A stretch of 64,000 bases of DNA, from assembly GCA_016858145.1 (NCBI GenBank), contig JAEHOE010000096.1, forward strand, positions 62,001-126,000, in the 5' to 3' direction. A program made the position numbers and the translations under genes. Shown piece by piece: positions 35,484 through 45,662 of the stretch. This stretch comes from Edaphochlamys debaryana. Taxonomy: Eukaryota > Chlorophyta > Chlorophyceae > Chlamydomonadales. The notes beneath the pieces are model-generated. The model saw nothing but the letters and a program-made list of their open reading frames with translations, searched no databases and was not told the origin of the DNA. Each line of letters opens with the position of its first letter. The first letter of the stretch is position 1.

Positions 35484-35870
35484 ACGCCGCCGTGGGCATG
35501 AGTCTGTGGTGAAGTTCTGTGGCAGGCCGCGCAACCAGCGGCAAACTCCAAACGGGAGGCGTGTACTGCAACGCGCAACTTTCCTACTTTCGCCCAAACC
35601 TGACTTTCGCAGCCCCGCAGCCCGGCGGCGTGTAACAGGGAGCCAGGTGCTCTGCATGAGCGGGCGAGTTTCTGCGGCCCGCGCTATTCTGCCGTGGCCG
35701 GCGAGAGACACGTGCGGTGCGCGGCGGTGTTTCGGGGCGTGTCGCCCTTTCTCGCCCCCACCCCCGGCGCACCCAAGGCCACCCCGGGCAGCGCACGCGC
35801 TGCTCTCGCCCTCCTGAACCCTCACCCTGGCCCTCCAGCTCGCCACCATGCTCCTCCCTAAGACTCCCTC
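35484..35870 (+). repeat. Upstream region of the LRR gene, copy 2
   Basis: Direct copy of 33573-33958. In minus orientation it would be a promoter pointing towards the inverted exon 1 fragment from its far side, i.e. head-on, so it does not form a second gene. Copy boundaries are sharp at about 35870. Confidence 0.85.
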
Positions 35871-36030
35871 CATTAGTCCAACAGTACAAGTGTACCACCA
35901 ACTAGACAGGTCGAGGACTCGGATATGAGCTGCATCGGAGCTCAGCGCTTCGTGCAAAGGAACGAGAATGAAAGGCGGCAGACAGGAGATACCGTATGCA
36001 CAAGGAGGCCCGGCGTCTCATCAGTGCGGG

Positions 36031-36035
36031 TTACA
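36031..36035 (-). terminator. Candidate TGTAA poly(A) signal of the first TL29-like gene
   Basis: Minus-strand TGTAA about 450 bases past the stop codon at 36483, the usual distance for volvocine transcripts. Confidence 0.45.
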
Positions 36036-36482
36036 CAGCCACACTTCAGTTCCTGGTCTTGCCAATCATAGGTTCTCAGCGTTCAGCGGTTCAACAAACC
36101 GCTTTTGCAGGCCGAGGCGAGCACTGCCACCACCCTTCGACACGCCTGCTCCCCATCCGGGTCCCAGCCCTGAGCCCGCACAACCATTTCCGCTCACAGC
36201 CCCCTACCTCCTTCCACGGCGCCCATTCCACGTCGGACGACACCCTCCTCCCCTGCACCCCTCGTCCGGTCAGTACGGCCACCCCCGAGCGCGGCTACGC
36301 CACCTAGTGGCCCCACTAGCGTCCCCCCACCCCCCCGGGCGGGGAAGGAGGGTGCCAAAGGCACGCAGCCTCAGAGCGCCCCCGCCCTTCCGGAAGGGGC
36401 CCCAGCCGCGCTCCGCAGCCAAGACACGGGGCCGCGCCCTCCTGCACGCCATGCAGGCCCAGTCCCAGTCCCAGTCCCTCGT

Positions 36483-39400
36483 CTACTTGTAGCGCGCCAG
36501 CTCGCCCATCTGGTTGTAGAAGGCGATGAAGTCCACCTCGTAGTCTGGGGTGGGTGGGTGGGTGGAGGGTGGGTAGGGCAAACCACACACGTGTGAGATA
36601 GGAACAAACATGTACTTTCAAACCACCCGTCATCCCACGCCTTCCCACGCAACCTTCTGCCCCCGCCTCGCTGCCCCGACTTGGCTGCTCCCACAACCGT
36701 TTCCGTTGCTGTTGACCGCTCACCCGTGCGGGTGGTGGTCAGGCGAGATCGCTCGTACATGGTCTTGATGCTGCCGTACTTGTCCGGCAGCTCCGAGGCG
36801 AAGCGGGCCTCCTCGGCGGGGGGGTCGGCTGCAGCAGGCGGAAGGGCAGCAGCAGCGACAGGACGAGCAAACGGGGGTCAACCTGGAGGCTGCAGAGTCG
36901 GGCTGAGGGCGGTCGTGACGCGCAAGTGTTCAAGTGGATGGGGTGGGTGTGTCGACGAAGGATACGAGCTCCTCTGCACCAACCAATCAACCAACAACGA
37001 CCAACGACCCACCCAACCAACGACCCACCCGCGGCAGCCGTCCACAGGAGGAAGGTCGGGCGCTCCCAGAACGGGGGCTTGGCGGCGAAGGGGCCCGAGC
37101 TCGCGCCGGGGACCACGCCCAGCTTGGCAAACGTGGCCTGGGGGGGGGGGGAAGAGGAGGAGGGGCAGGGCAGGACGGCTGAGGGTACAGGGGTCAGACC
37201 CTTACAAAGCAAAAGCCCGGGCCGAAGCCAGCCGCGCCACCACCCAAAACTCCAACCCCACTTGGAGGCGTGTGTGTGAAGGGCTGGAAGCGTGTGTTTG
37301 TGTGAAGTCAGTACTGTGTGTATCGGATGCAAGAGCCCGGCCCCCGCAGACGAAGCCAGGGCCCGCCAAAGCACGGGTAACGTGGTTCACGCAGTTCAAT
37401 CACCCTCGTCCGAACAGAGGCCCCACGTTAAGGTTTGCTGTACTCGCTACTAACATGGGGTCAGCACGCACCGTGATGTCGGCGACGGGGGCGTTGGCGG
37501 CGGGCACCTTGCCCTCGGGGCCGGGCTCGGGCGCGTCGAGGCGGCCCAGGCGCACGGGCCAGGGCGCGGAGAAGGCGGGGCCGGCGATCACCTCGCCCCC
37601 GCTGGACAGGGCGGCGGAGGCGATCTTGATCTTGGCCCAGCCCAGCTGCGTGGTGACCTGTCAGGGGGAGGGGGGGAGGGAGGGGGGGCGCTCAGTCACG
37701 AGACCGAGTCCCGGATCCCGGATCCCGGGCCGTGAGCACCGTGTCGCGTGGTCCCGTGTAAGCTCTTACGGAAGCTGGGATACGTCAGATCGGATACGTC
37801 AGCTTGGATACGTCAGGATACGTCAGCTCGGATACGTCAGGATACGTCAGATCGCCAGATACGTCAGATCGGTGGCGCTGCGCGTCACGCGCTGCACGCA
37901 CCTTGCCCGCCAGCCAGATGGTGTCGGCCCAGCTGAGGTTGCCGATGGCGTCAATCTTGGCCTTGGCCTGCGGTTGGGACGGCGGTTGGCGGTTGGCGGT
38001 TGGCGGTTGAGGCCTTGAGGTTGAAGCGAGCACGCCCAGAGGCCGCCCCACCGTGCCCCCTGCTCCCCTTGGCAGACCACCAAGCTCCCCGTCCGCTCCC
38101 CCCCATCCCCTTCCCCCCCATCCTCTTCCCCTCCCCCCTTCCCCTCCCCCCTTCCCCTCCCGCCATCCCCTCCCCCCATCCCCCTCGCCCAGGCCATGCG
38201 CCCAGGCCTCGGAAGGGCCCCTCCCACGGCCTCCCATGCGCAACCCTCCCCTTCTCCGCCCTCCCCTCCACCCGCGACCCCCCATCGGCTTGAGCTCCTC
38301 CACAATGCCGGACCCAGACGCCCCACCTCCTGCCCACACCCTTCACAGTGTCTCCCTTGCCCCTTCCCCCTCTCCCACCCTCTCGCCCTCCCCTCCCCCT
38401 CCCCTCCCCTCCCCTCCCCTCCCCCCCTCCCCTCCCCTCCCTCCCTCCCTCCCCTCCCCTCCCCTCCCCTCCCCTCCCCTCCCCTCCCCTCCCCTCCCCT
38501 CCCCTCCCCTCCCCTCCCCTCCCCTCCCCTCCCCTCCCCTCCCCTCCCCTCCCCTCCCCTCCCCTCCCTCCCCTCCCCTCCCCTCCCCTCCCCTCCCCTC
38601 CCCTCCCCTCCCCTCCCCTCCCCTCCCCCTCCCCTCCCCTCCCCTCCCCTCCCCTCCCCTCCCCTCCCCTCCCCTCCCCTCCCCTCCCCTCCCCTCCCCT
38701 CCCCGTCCCCTCCCCTCCCCTCCCCTCCCCTCCCCTCCCCTCCCCTCCCCTCCCCTCCCCTCCCCTCCCCTCCCTCCCTCCCTCCCCTCCCCTCCCCTCC
38801 CCTCCCCTCCCCTCCCCTCCCCTTCCCTTTCCCCTCCCCCCCCTGCCCCCTCCCCTCCCCAACCCACCGGCTTGAGCTTCTCCACGATAGCTGCCAGGTC
38901 CTGGTTCTCGGGGCGGCCCAGCTCCTCCCTGAAAGGGGGGGGGGAGGAGGCAGGGGGGGGTAGAGGGAGGAGGGGTCATGCAGGGGGGGAGCGGGTGCTG
39001 AGCCATGGGCCAGCCGCCCTCCAGCTGCGGAGGGTGAGCTCACGCCGTGGTCCGGACGCAAACGCTGGACCCAGGGGCTGAGCAACTCCTTCACCGCCCT
39101 TGCCCACACTCTGCCCCTCTTCAGAGTCTTCACACATAAACACGCCCTCACTTGTTGAGCACGATGGATCCGTCCAGGCCGCCGGTCTTGGTGGCGGCGT
39201 CATAGGTGAGGGCGTCGTGCAGGGTCAGGCGGACGCAGGCGGGGGCGTCGGCCTCCGTCAGGGTCTCCTGCGGGGGCGGGTAAGGGGTGTCTGGTTATGA
39301 GCGGGATCCGGAATGTGAGGGGGGAAACCATCTATGGGTTGGGCTTGGGTTACTGTGGTGCGAGCACTCTTCGCAACCCCTGTGTCCTGTTGACCCCCTT

Positions 39401-40386
39401 GGCCCTGAGCAAGGCCTGCCTGCTGTGCCCGGCAACCGCCCCTCCCCCTCCTGCCGTCGTCATAACCCCTCCTGCCCTCCCTCACCGCTGCAAGCCCCAT
39501 GTGCCCCCTGTGTCTCGCTGCCCTCCCCTGCACGTCCACGTGTTACCCTCCCCAGCACTTGCGTTGCATTCCCAAACGTCCCCTCCGCCCCGCCTTCCCC
39601 AGGGTTCCCCCCCTGCGGATCTCGGAGACGGAGCTGCCTGGTGCACCCCTCGGCTGCCCACTCTTGCATGTGTGCGTTACCAACTTCACTCGCTCGCAAC
39701 CCGCTCCTCCCTCCCCGCTTTCTCCCCCTCTTCCGCCCCACCCCACCCCCCCACCCGCTCCCCCACCTTGAGGATGTCCTCGGCCTTGAGGCGGAGCTCC
39801 TTGAGGGGGTTGGTGGGGGGGTCGAACAGGCCCGCGGAGGCGGGGGCGGGGGCCAGCAGCGGCGCAGCGCCCAGGGCCAGAGCCGCGGCACCGGCTGGGG
39901 GGGAGGAGTGCGGGGGGTGATTGCGGGGGTCAGCGGCGGGAGCACTTGCCGAGGAAGGGGGGGGAGGGAGGAGGCCGGGGCCCGCGGAGGTTGTGTGGTT
40001 GGCGTTTCGGCGTCGAGAGCGCAGCGATCTACGTCGGAGCCGCGACGTGCGACCCGCAGCCGACATTGCGACGCCGCACCGACAGTGTGATCGCGGTTTG
40101 GCCGCTTGTGGGCTCAGCAATGTGGGTTGGCTCGACGATCGAGGACGCGACCGCGAGGCAATCGATCCCCATCCAGCCCCACCCAGATGCATACGATGGC
40201 TTTTGACGTGGCATGCCTGTCCCGGAGCTAACCTGCGCTCAGCAGCTGGCGCCTGCCCATGCCCGCATCCTCGCGAGCCGCGCTGGCGCGCACGACGACC
40301 GAGCGAGTAGCACGGCCGACCTTAGCCGAGGTGCTGGAGCGACGGGCCGAGCCCGTCGACTTGAAAGCAGCGTGACGCAGGGCCAT
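36483..40386 (-). CDS. TL29/APX4-like thylakoid-lumen peroxidase-family protein (paralogue 1)
   Basis: Nine phase-consistent exons, 328 aa: 40233-40386, 39767-39894, 39152-39267, 38868-38928, 37902-37967, 37472-37657, 37029-37137, 36724-36828, 36483-36544. The N-terminus ([18 protein letters not shown]) is a chloroplast transit peptide. It is followed by twin-Arg GRRQLLS and an Ala-rich hydrophobic stretch ending PASAG, a lumen-targeting signal of the Tat type. The mature part follows the class I peroxidase fold in its TL29 version: [53 protein letters not shown] and [21 protein letters not shown]29 (APX4) of plants is lumenal, associates with photosystem II and lacks normal ascorbate peroxidase activity; the same is inferred here. 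It lies in tandem with a second copy at 41.5-45.4 kb. Introns hold a long CCCCT array and an ACGTCA repeat. Confidence 0.88.
37779..37873 (+). repeat. GGATACGTCAG tandem repeat in an intron
   Basis: About eight copies of (G)GATACGTCAG with variable 0-4 base spacers, in the intron between exons 5 and 6 of the first TL29-like gene. Each unit carries TACGTCA, an ACGT core as bound by bZIP factors. Regulatory meaning is speculation. Confidence 0.75.
38385..38835 (+). repeat. (CCCCT)n array of about 450 bases
   Basis: Nearly uninterrupted CCCCT units on the plus strand (GGGGA on the transcribed strand), with a few CCCT and CCCCCT variants and one CCCCGT. It fills the middle of the 939-base intron between exons 4 and 5 of the first TL29-like gene. 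Long open frames across it are artefacts of the repeat. Confidence 0.95.
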
Positions 40387-41515
40387 CGGACACAGTGACT
40401 TGCACGCGAGCGTCGCGGTGGTGCGCGCTGAGGTCGCCGAGCGGTCCCAGAGTAGCGAGTGGGGCTGGTCTATCGATAGCGAGCAGCGGCTCCGTCATGG
40501 GCGTTTGGGGCGAGCGAAGATGCCAGGGATGTGTCGGGACCGTTGCCTCAGTCGGTTGGCTTCCATGCCTCGGGGCCTCACTGGCCTTGGGCCCCGAGCA
40601 GGGGGGGGGGCGGGAACTGTATGGGTGGGGTCAGAAGCGTGTGCGGGGCAGGGGCGCGACGGGGAACACGGCACAGGGAACACGTGCAACCCCCTACGCC
40701 CCCTCCTGTCCCCTCCAGCATACCAGCCCTTACCAGCAGCAGGGGTGGGGAGTTTCACGTTTGGCCCTCGGGGACTGTTGGGCCAAGTTCGGGAGCAGCA
40801 CGAAGCGCCGGAAGCGGAGCAAGGGTGCCATTGACTGTGCCGCACGGTCCTCGCCTCCTCGGTGCAAGGAATCCTGCCCTCGCACACCGTGGGGTCGGCA
40901 GGCGATTAGAACGTGGCGTCGTGGGGTGCTGCTCACAAGCTGTGCACGGCCAGGCGGTGAGGCGGGCGGACTTGACTGCCTCCTCTTATTAGGGGCAGCC
41001 CCCACAATCAACGGCACGAGGGAGCGGAAGATCGACGGGGTGTTGTGTTACATCGTACGGTACGATACAAGCTCATGTTGTACAAGCCTACGAGCCAAAT
41101 CACGTCTTCCAGCGGAAACATTGTATCACGCTGCGGCAGCCAAACAGACCGGCGCCGCTCACTGCAACCAACCAACCAACACTGCCCAACCATCAAACCA
41201 GACTCCGCTCACGGCCTCTCCCCTGTCTCGCAGCCCACTGCCGCGCCCTCGCTCGGACCAAGCTCGGCAAAACTGGCCCCACAGGGCTTCCGGGGTCCAC
41301 CTCCTCGCCGGCGACAGCGGGCCCCCCGCCTCAGCGGCGCTTCCCGTCAGCGCCTCCCACCAGCTGAGCGCCCCTCCTGCCGCCCCGACGACGGTCGTCC
41401 CTGTCGCTGACAGCTGTCTCGCTCATGCTCAGAGCTGCTCAGGTAAGAGCGGCTCAGGACTCGGCGCTTACTACTTGATGCCTAGCAGCGCATAGCCGCG
41501 ATACACTTGAGCCGC
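40387..41515. other. Spacer between the two TL29-like genes
   Basis: Must hold the promoter of the first TL29-like gene and the 3' UTR of the second. No TATA box placed with confidence. A minus-strand TGTAA is at 41048. No other gene seen. Confidence 0.5.
41048..41052 (-). terminator. Candidate TGTAA poly(A) signal of the second TL29-like gene
   Basis: Minus-strand TGTAA about 465 bases past the stop codon at 41516. Confidence 0.45.
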
Positions 41516-44500
41516 TCAGAACTTGAGCGCAATGACCTCCTCGGGGTGCAGGTAGGCGGTCTTGTTGAAGCGGGCCAGGGAGGTGAGGGCGGTGAAGTAG
41601 TCGACGAAGTCCACCTCGTAGTCTGTGGGTTAGTTGATTGGGAGTTGGTTGTCGGTTAGCTGGGTTGGTGGTCGGTTTGGTGGGGTGCCGCGGCCAGCAG
41701 CCCTGTGTAGCCCCGCAGTCACCCTCCGCGCGTTTCTGGCCCGCCCTCACTAGCCCCACCCCCACGCCCTTCGCCTCGGCCTGATCCCCCCACCCACCCG
41801 CCTCTGCCCCCTACCCCCCACCCCACCCACCCGCCTCTGCTCCCCACCCCACCCACCCGTGCGCGTGACGGTGCGGCGCGAGCGGTCGTAGGTGGGCTTG
41901 ACGCCCGAGTAGGCCTTCTCGGCCGCGAACCGGGTCTCCTCGGCCTCCGTGTCGGCTGGAGTACGGGGGCAAGGGGGATGGGGGATTGGGTAAGGTTGGG
42001 GGTCGAGTGCGGTGGGGTGGGGCGCGTTTCAGCTGGGCTACCGGTATGCTGGGGCAGGCAACGCTGCGTGACAGCCCGTCGCCGTGCGTGGGGGCGGCGG
42101 GTGTGGGTTGGCGTACACACACGAAGGCGCCCCCCGTTCCATCTATCCACCTATCCAACCGACCGACCGACCGACCAGCAACCCACCCGCGGCCGCGTTC
42201 CAGAGCACGAAGGTGGGGCGCTCCCAGAACGGGGGCTTGGGCGCGAAGGGGCCCGAGCCCTGGCTGCCGGGCTTGACGTTGAGCTTAGCGAAGTAGGCCT
42301 GAGGGGGGGAGGGCGATGGGGAGTGAGGGGTGGTGTGCGGCTGGTGCTGGGCCTCGTGTGGTCGAAGTAGGCAGGGCCCGAGTGAAGACACACGGCTGCG
42401 ATTGCTGGCCCAGGGTCGCCCCCAAACCCGAGCCCCACCTCCCTGCTTTCCCCCTCAACCCCGGGAGTCGAGCCGCGAGCCCAGGACATAGATGCTGCAG
42501 GCAGCCCCAGGCGATAGATATTGTAGAGACACAAAGACGGCCCCCCATCAAGGTAGGGATATAAGAAAGCCCCCCCCCCCCCAACAGAGCGCCCGGGGGA
42601 CGTACCGTGATGTCGGCGACGGAGGCGTCGGCGGCGGGCACCTTGCCCGCGGGGCCGGCCTCGGTCGAGTCCACGCGGCCCAGCTTCACGGGGAAGTCGA
42701 CCTGGGTGTGGGGGGGTGGGGGTAGGTGGGTGGTCGCCCTCACTTCGGCTACTCCCGGCCCTCCTCCTCCCAGCCCCAGACCCAGCCCCATGACCCCTCC
42801 CCGACCCAGGGCCCGACCACCGCCGACCGCTATGCTGCTCCCGCCCCAGCCTCCCAGCCCCGTCCGCCCCTGTCCACCTGCAGCACCCCCCCCCCCCCCC
42901 AGCCCGTGCCTCCCCGCCCCAGTCCAGCCTCCCTCTTCCTTCCCCCCGCCCCCCCCCCGCTGTGGCCTAACCGGCCCTGCCCAGCCTCCCACATCCCCCC
43001 CCCCCTTCCACGTCCCTCCCTGCCCTCCCTCCCACCTGGGGCACGGGGCCCTCCACGATCTTGGGCCGCTTCACGTCCGTCCAGGAGGCCTGGGTGCTGA
43101 CCTGCAGCGGGGGCGGAAGGGGGGGGGGGGAATTGAGGAGGGAGATGAGCGGCCCCCGGTCAGCTGGCAGCCCCCGCGCACCACAACTCTGTACCTCGTG
43201 ACATGCAGGGGCGGCCGAACCGGCCACACCCGCAGCTGGCGGCCAGGACCATGAAGTTGGCCTACCTTCTGGGTCGGATACCACCCGCCCTGACACGCAA
43301 TACACACGACACGTTCTCGCAGCCCCCCTTCTGCCCCGCCCCGGCCCCCACCTTGGCGGCCAGCACCGTGAGGTCAGCCCAGGTGAGCCCCCGCTGCCGC
43401 CCCCCCCTGACACGCAAAACACACGGCACGTTCTCGCAACCCCCCCCCCCCCCCCGCCCCCTCCCCACCTTGGCGGCCAGCACCATGAGGTCGGCCCAGC
43501 TGATGGGGCCGGAGCCGTCCTTCTCTGAGGCAGCGTCGATCTCGGTCTTGGCCTGGCGGACGCAAAGGGGGCAGGCAGGTCAGGGGCGGGTCAGGGGCAG
43601 GCAGGCAGGGCGCATGGCCGGGGCAGGTCGGGGTCTGAGCCAAGCGAGCCTATGCAGCTCGTTTGATCCCCTTGCCAAACCCCGTGCCCTCGCAGCTCTC
43701 TTGCCCTCGGCCCCTACCCCTCCGCCCACCCCCCTCTCCCCACCTTGGCCAGCTCTGCACTGATGGCCAATTTCGCCCCCAACCCCTTCCCTTTCTTTCG
43801 GGTCCATCCCCTCGCGCCTTCGGCCTCCCCTGGCACCCCCTCGCGCCTTCGGCCTCCCCTGCCCCCCCTTTCCACCCCCCCCCCACCTTGGCCAGCTTCT
43901 CAATGATCGACTCCAGGCCCTTGTTCTCGGGGCGGCCCAGCTCCTCCCTTTGGGGAGGGGGAGGGCAGACGCAAGCCGGGCGGAGCAGACGCGGGAGTGA
44001 GCGGGGTCCCACAGCGGTTCCGCGCCTGAGTGCCGAGTGCTGAGCTCCGGAGCGGCGAAAGGCGGTGATGGCGGTACGGTGCACCAGTCAACTGCCCCTG
44101 CTGCAGTCATATCACAAGCCCTGCCTGCCCTGTCGGAGCCTAGCTAGTTAAGCACAGTCATTTCCCTCTGCCTCTCCCCTTTCCCTCTGCCCTTGCCCTC
44201 ACACACCCCCTCTTGCCCCTTTCCCCCCCCCCGCCCCCATCCCTCACTTGTTGAGCACGATGGATCCGTCCAGGCCGCCGGTCTTGGTGGCGGCGTCGTA
44301 GGTGAGGGCGTCGTTGACCACCAGGCGCATGCAGGCGGGGGCGTCGGCGCCCGTCAGCACGGCCTGCGGGGGGTGGGGGGGGGAGTTGTGGGGGGTTGCA
44401 GGGGGGTTGCGGGGAGTGGGGAAGGGGGCCCGAGAGCTCGAGAGCCCACAGAGGCTCCGCCCACTGGAGAATCGGCCACCAAGCCCTCCCGGCGGCCCAC

Positions 44501-45363
44501 GCGGTCCCCGTCCCTGGTATGCCTGCTCCGCGCGCCGCGGCTGAGTCTTCCTCCCTCAAATTTCCTCGAACCCCTTGCTGTGAGGGCAGCAGGCCAAGCC
44601 CCCGCGCCCAGCCCTCAGTAGGTGAACCGACCACCAACCCCCCCCCTGAGGTCCCCTCGGGTCGCCCCACCTTGAGCACCTTCTCCGCGCGCAGGCGGTA
44701 GTCGTTAAGCTGGCCCTTGATCTGAATGGCGCCCAGCGCATCCACCGGCACCAGGGCCGTGGGGAAGGTCTGCTCCGCCGAGGCGGGCGCGGGGGCGCCC
44801 AGCGAGCCCGCGCCGGCGGCCAGCACGGCAGCGCCGGCTGCAGCGGGTAGTGGGGGGGGGAGGGGGAAAGGCGTGGAGGCATTTGGCGGGGACGGGTTGG
44901 GGCGAGGTGATGGGTGCGTGGGAGGATGAAGGGGAGGGGTGCGGACTGGTGCGGAAGTATCGGGCACGGACAAGCGCGTGCGTGCGGGCCGGCCATAGCG
45001 CGATGGGCCCCTTATGTGCGTTGTTGCCTGTTCTGTGTAGATTCGCGCGCTTGCAACGCGCCACCGCTTCAGCGCATCGCCCGACGGATCCTCCGTCGCA
45101 TCGCACACGTCCGCGGGGGAAACCCCTCAGCAAACTCGTCGCCCCTCCCGACCCAGTTGCTGGTCGAGTCGTCGAGGATGCGGGTGCGAGGGCTCCGCCT
45201 GCTCACCCGCGTTCAGCAGCTGGCGCCTGCCCATGGCCTGCGCATCCTCGCGAGCCGCGCTCGCCCGCACGACGACCGAGCGCGTCGGGCGAGCAGCCTT
45301 CGACGAGACGCTGGAGCGACGGGCCGAGCCCGTCGACTTGAACGCAGCGTGACGCAGGGCCAT
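41516..45363 (-). CDS. TL29/APX4-like thylakoid-lumen peroxidase-family protein (paralogue 2)
   Basis: Ten phase-consistent exons, 354 aa: 45207-45363, 44671-44837, 44248-44363, 43887-43947, 43469-43552, 43036-43101, 42606-42701, 42187-42298, 41857-41955, 41516-41622. The transit peptide ([18 protein letters not shown]) is identical in its first 18 residues to the tandem paralogue. Then come GRRQLLN, an Ala-rich stretch and PASAEQ, consistent with Tat-type lumen import. Matching blocks: [81 protein letters not shown] and YEVDFVDYFTALTSLARF. It differs from paralogue 1 by a longer pre-domain, an extra intron, and a C-terminal extension ending HPEEVIALKF. SWADLMVLAAK is closer to plant TL29 and to peroxidases than paralogue 1's [11 protein letters not shown]. 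Divergently transcribed from CURT1 with 299 bases between start codons. Confidence 0.88.
43229..43500 (-). repeat. Three copies of the exon 5 3' end plus donor (TL29-like paralogue 2)
   Basis: ACCTTGGCGGCCAGCACC(A/G)TGAGGTC at about 43467 (the real end of exon 5) and at about 43353, with a weaker third copy at about 43232 (TGGCGGCCAGGACCATGAAG). The first two are followed by the same intron text (CTGACACGCAA(A/T)ACACAC). On the coding strand the nearest copy still reads WADLTVLAAK followed by GTGGGG. Confidence 0.8.
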
Positions 45364-45662
45364 CGCGCTTGCAGCGGTCGCGGAGGTTCTGGGGCAGGCA
45401 GGCCGGTGAGCTGCCGGCAGTCGTGTGTTGAAGGCAAGGGCTGTTGACTGCGCTCGGGCACGGACCAGCGCGAGCACTCAAGAAAGAACGCGCGTACGGC
45501 AAATTCGGCCGGTGTTGCGCGCCTGCGCGAGTCTACAAGTAGCGAAATAGGTGCGGAAAGACAGCAGCACACTTGTCCTTGCACACTCCACGGTCGCAAA
45601 GATCGTCGACACCACCCCACAACACCTCTCGTTGTGATCCTGTCTTCAAACCCGGAAGCAAA
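45364..45662. promoter_or_regulatory. Divergent promoter region between TL29-like paralogue 2 and CURT1
   Basis: 299 bases separate the two start codons, so both 5' UTRs and promoters must share it. Both products act in thylakoids, so shared light or chloroplast-biogenesis control is plausible but inferred. No canonical TATA box was placed. Confidence 0.6.

Noticed and set aside
38053..39081. Long Ser/Pro/Leu and Gly/Glu open frames over the CCCCT array
   Set aside because: They are translations of the simple repeat inside an intron of the TL29-like gene, whose exons on both sides join in phase.
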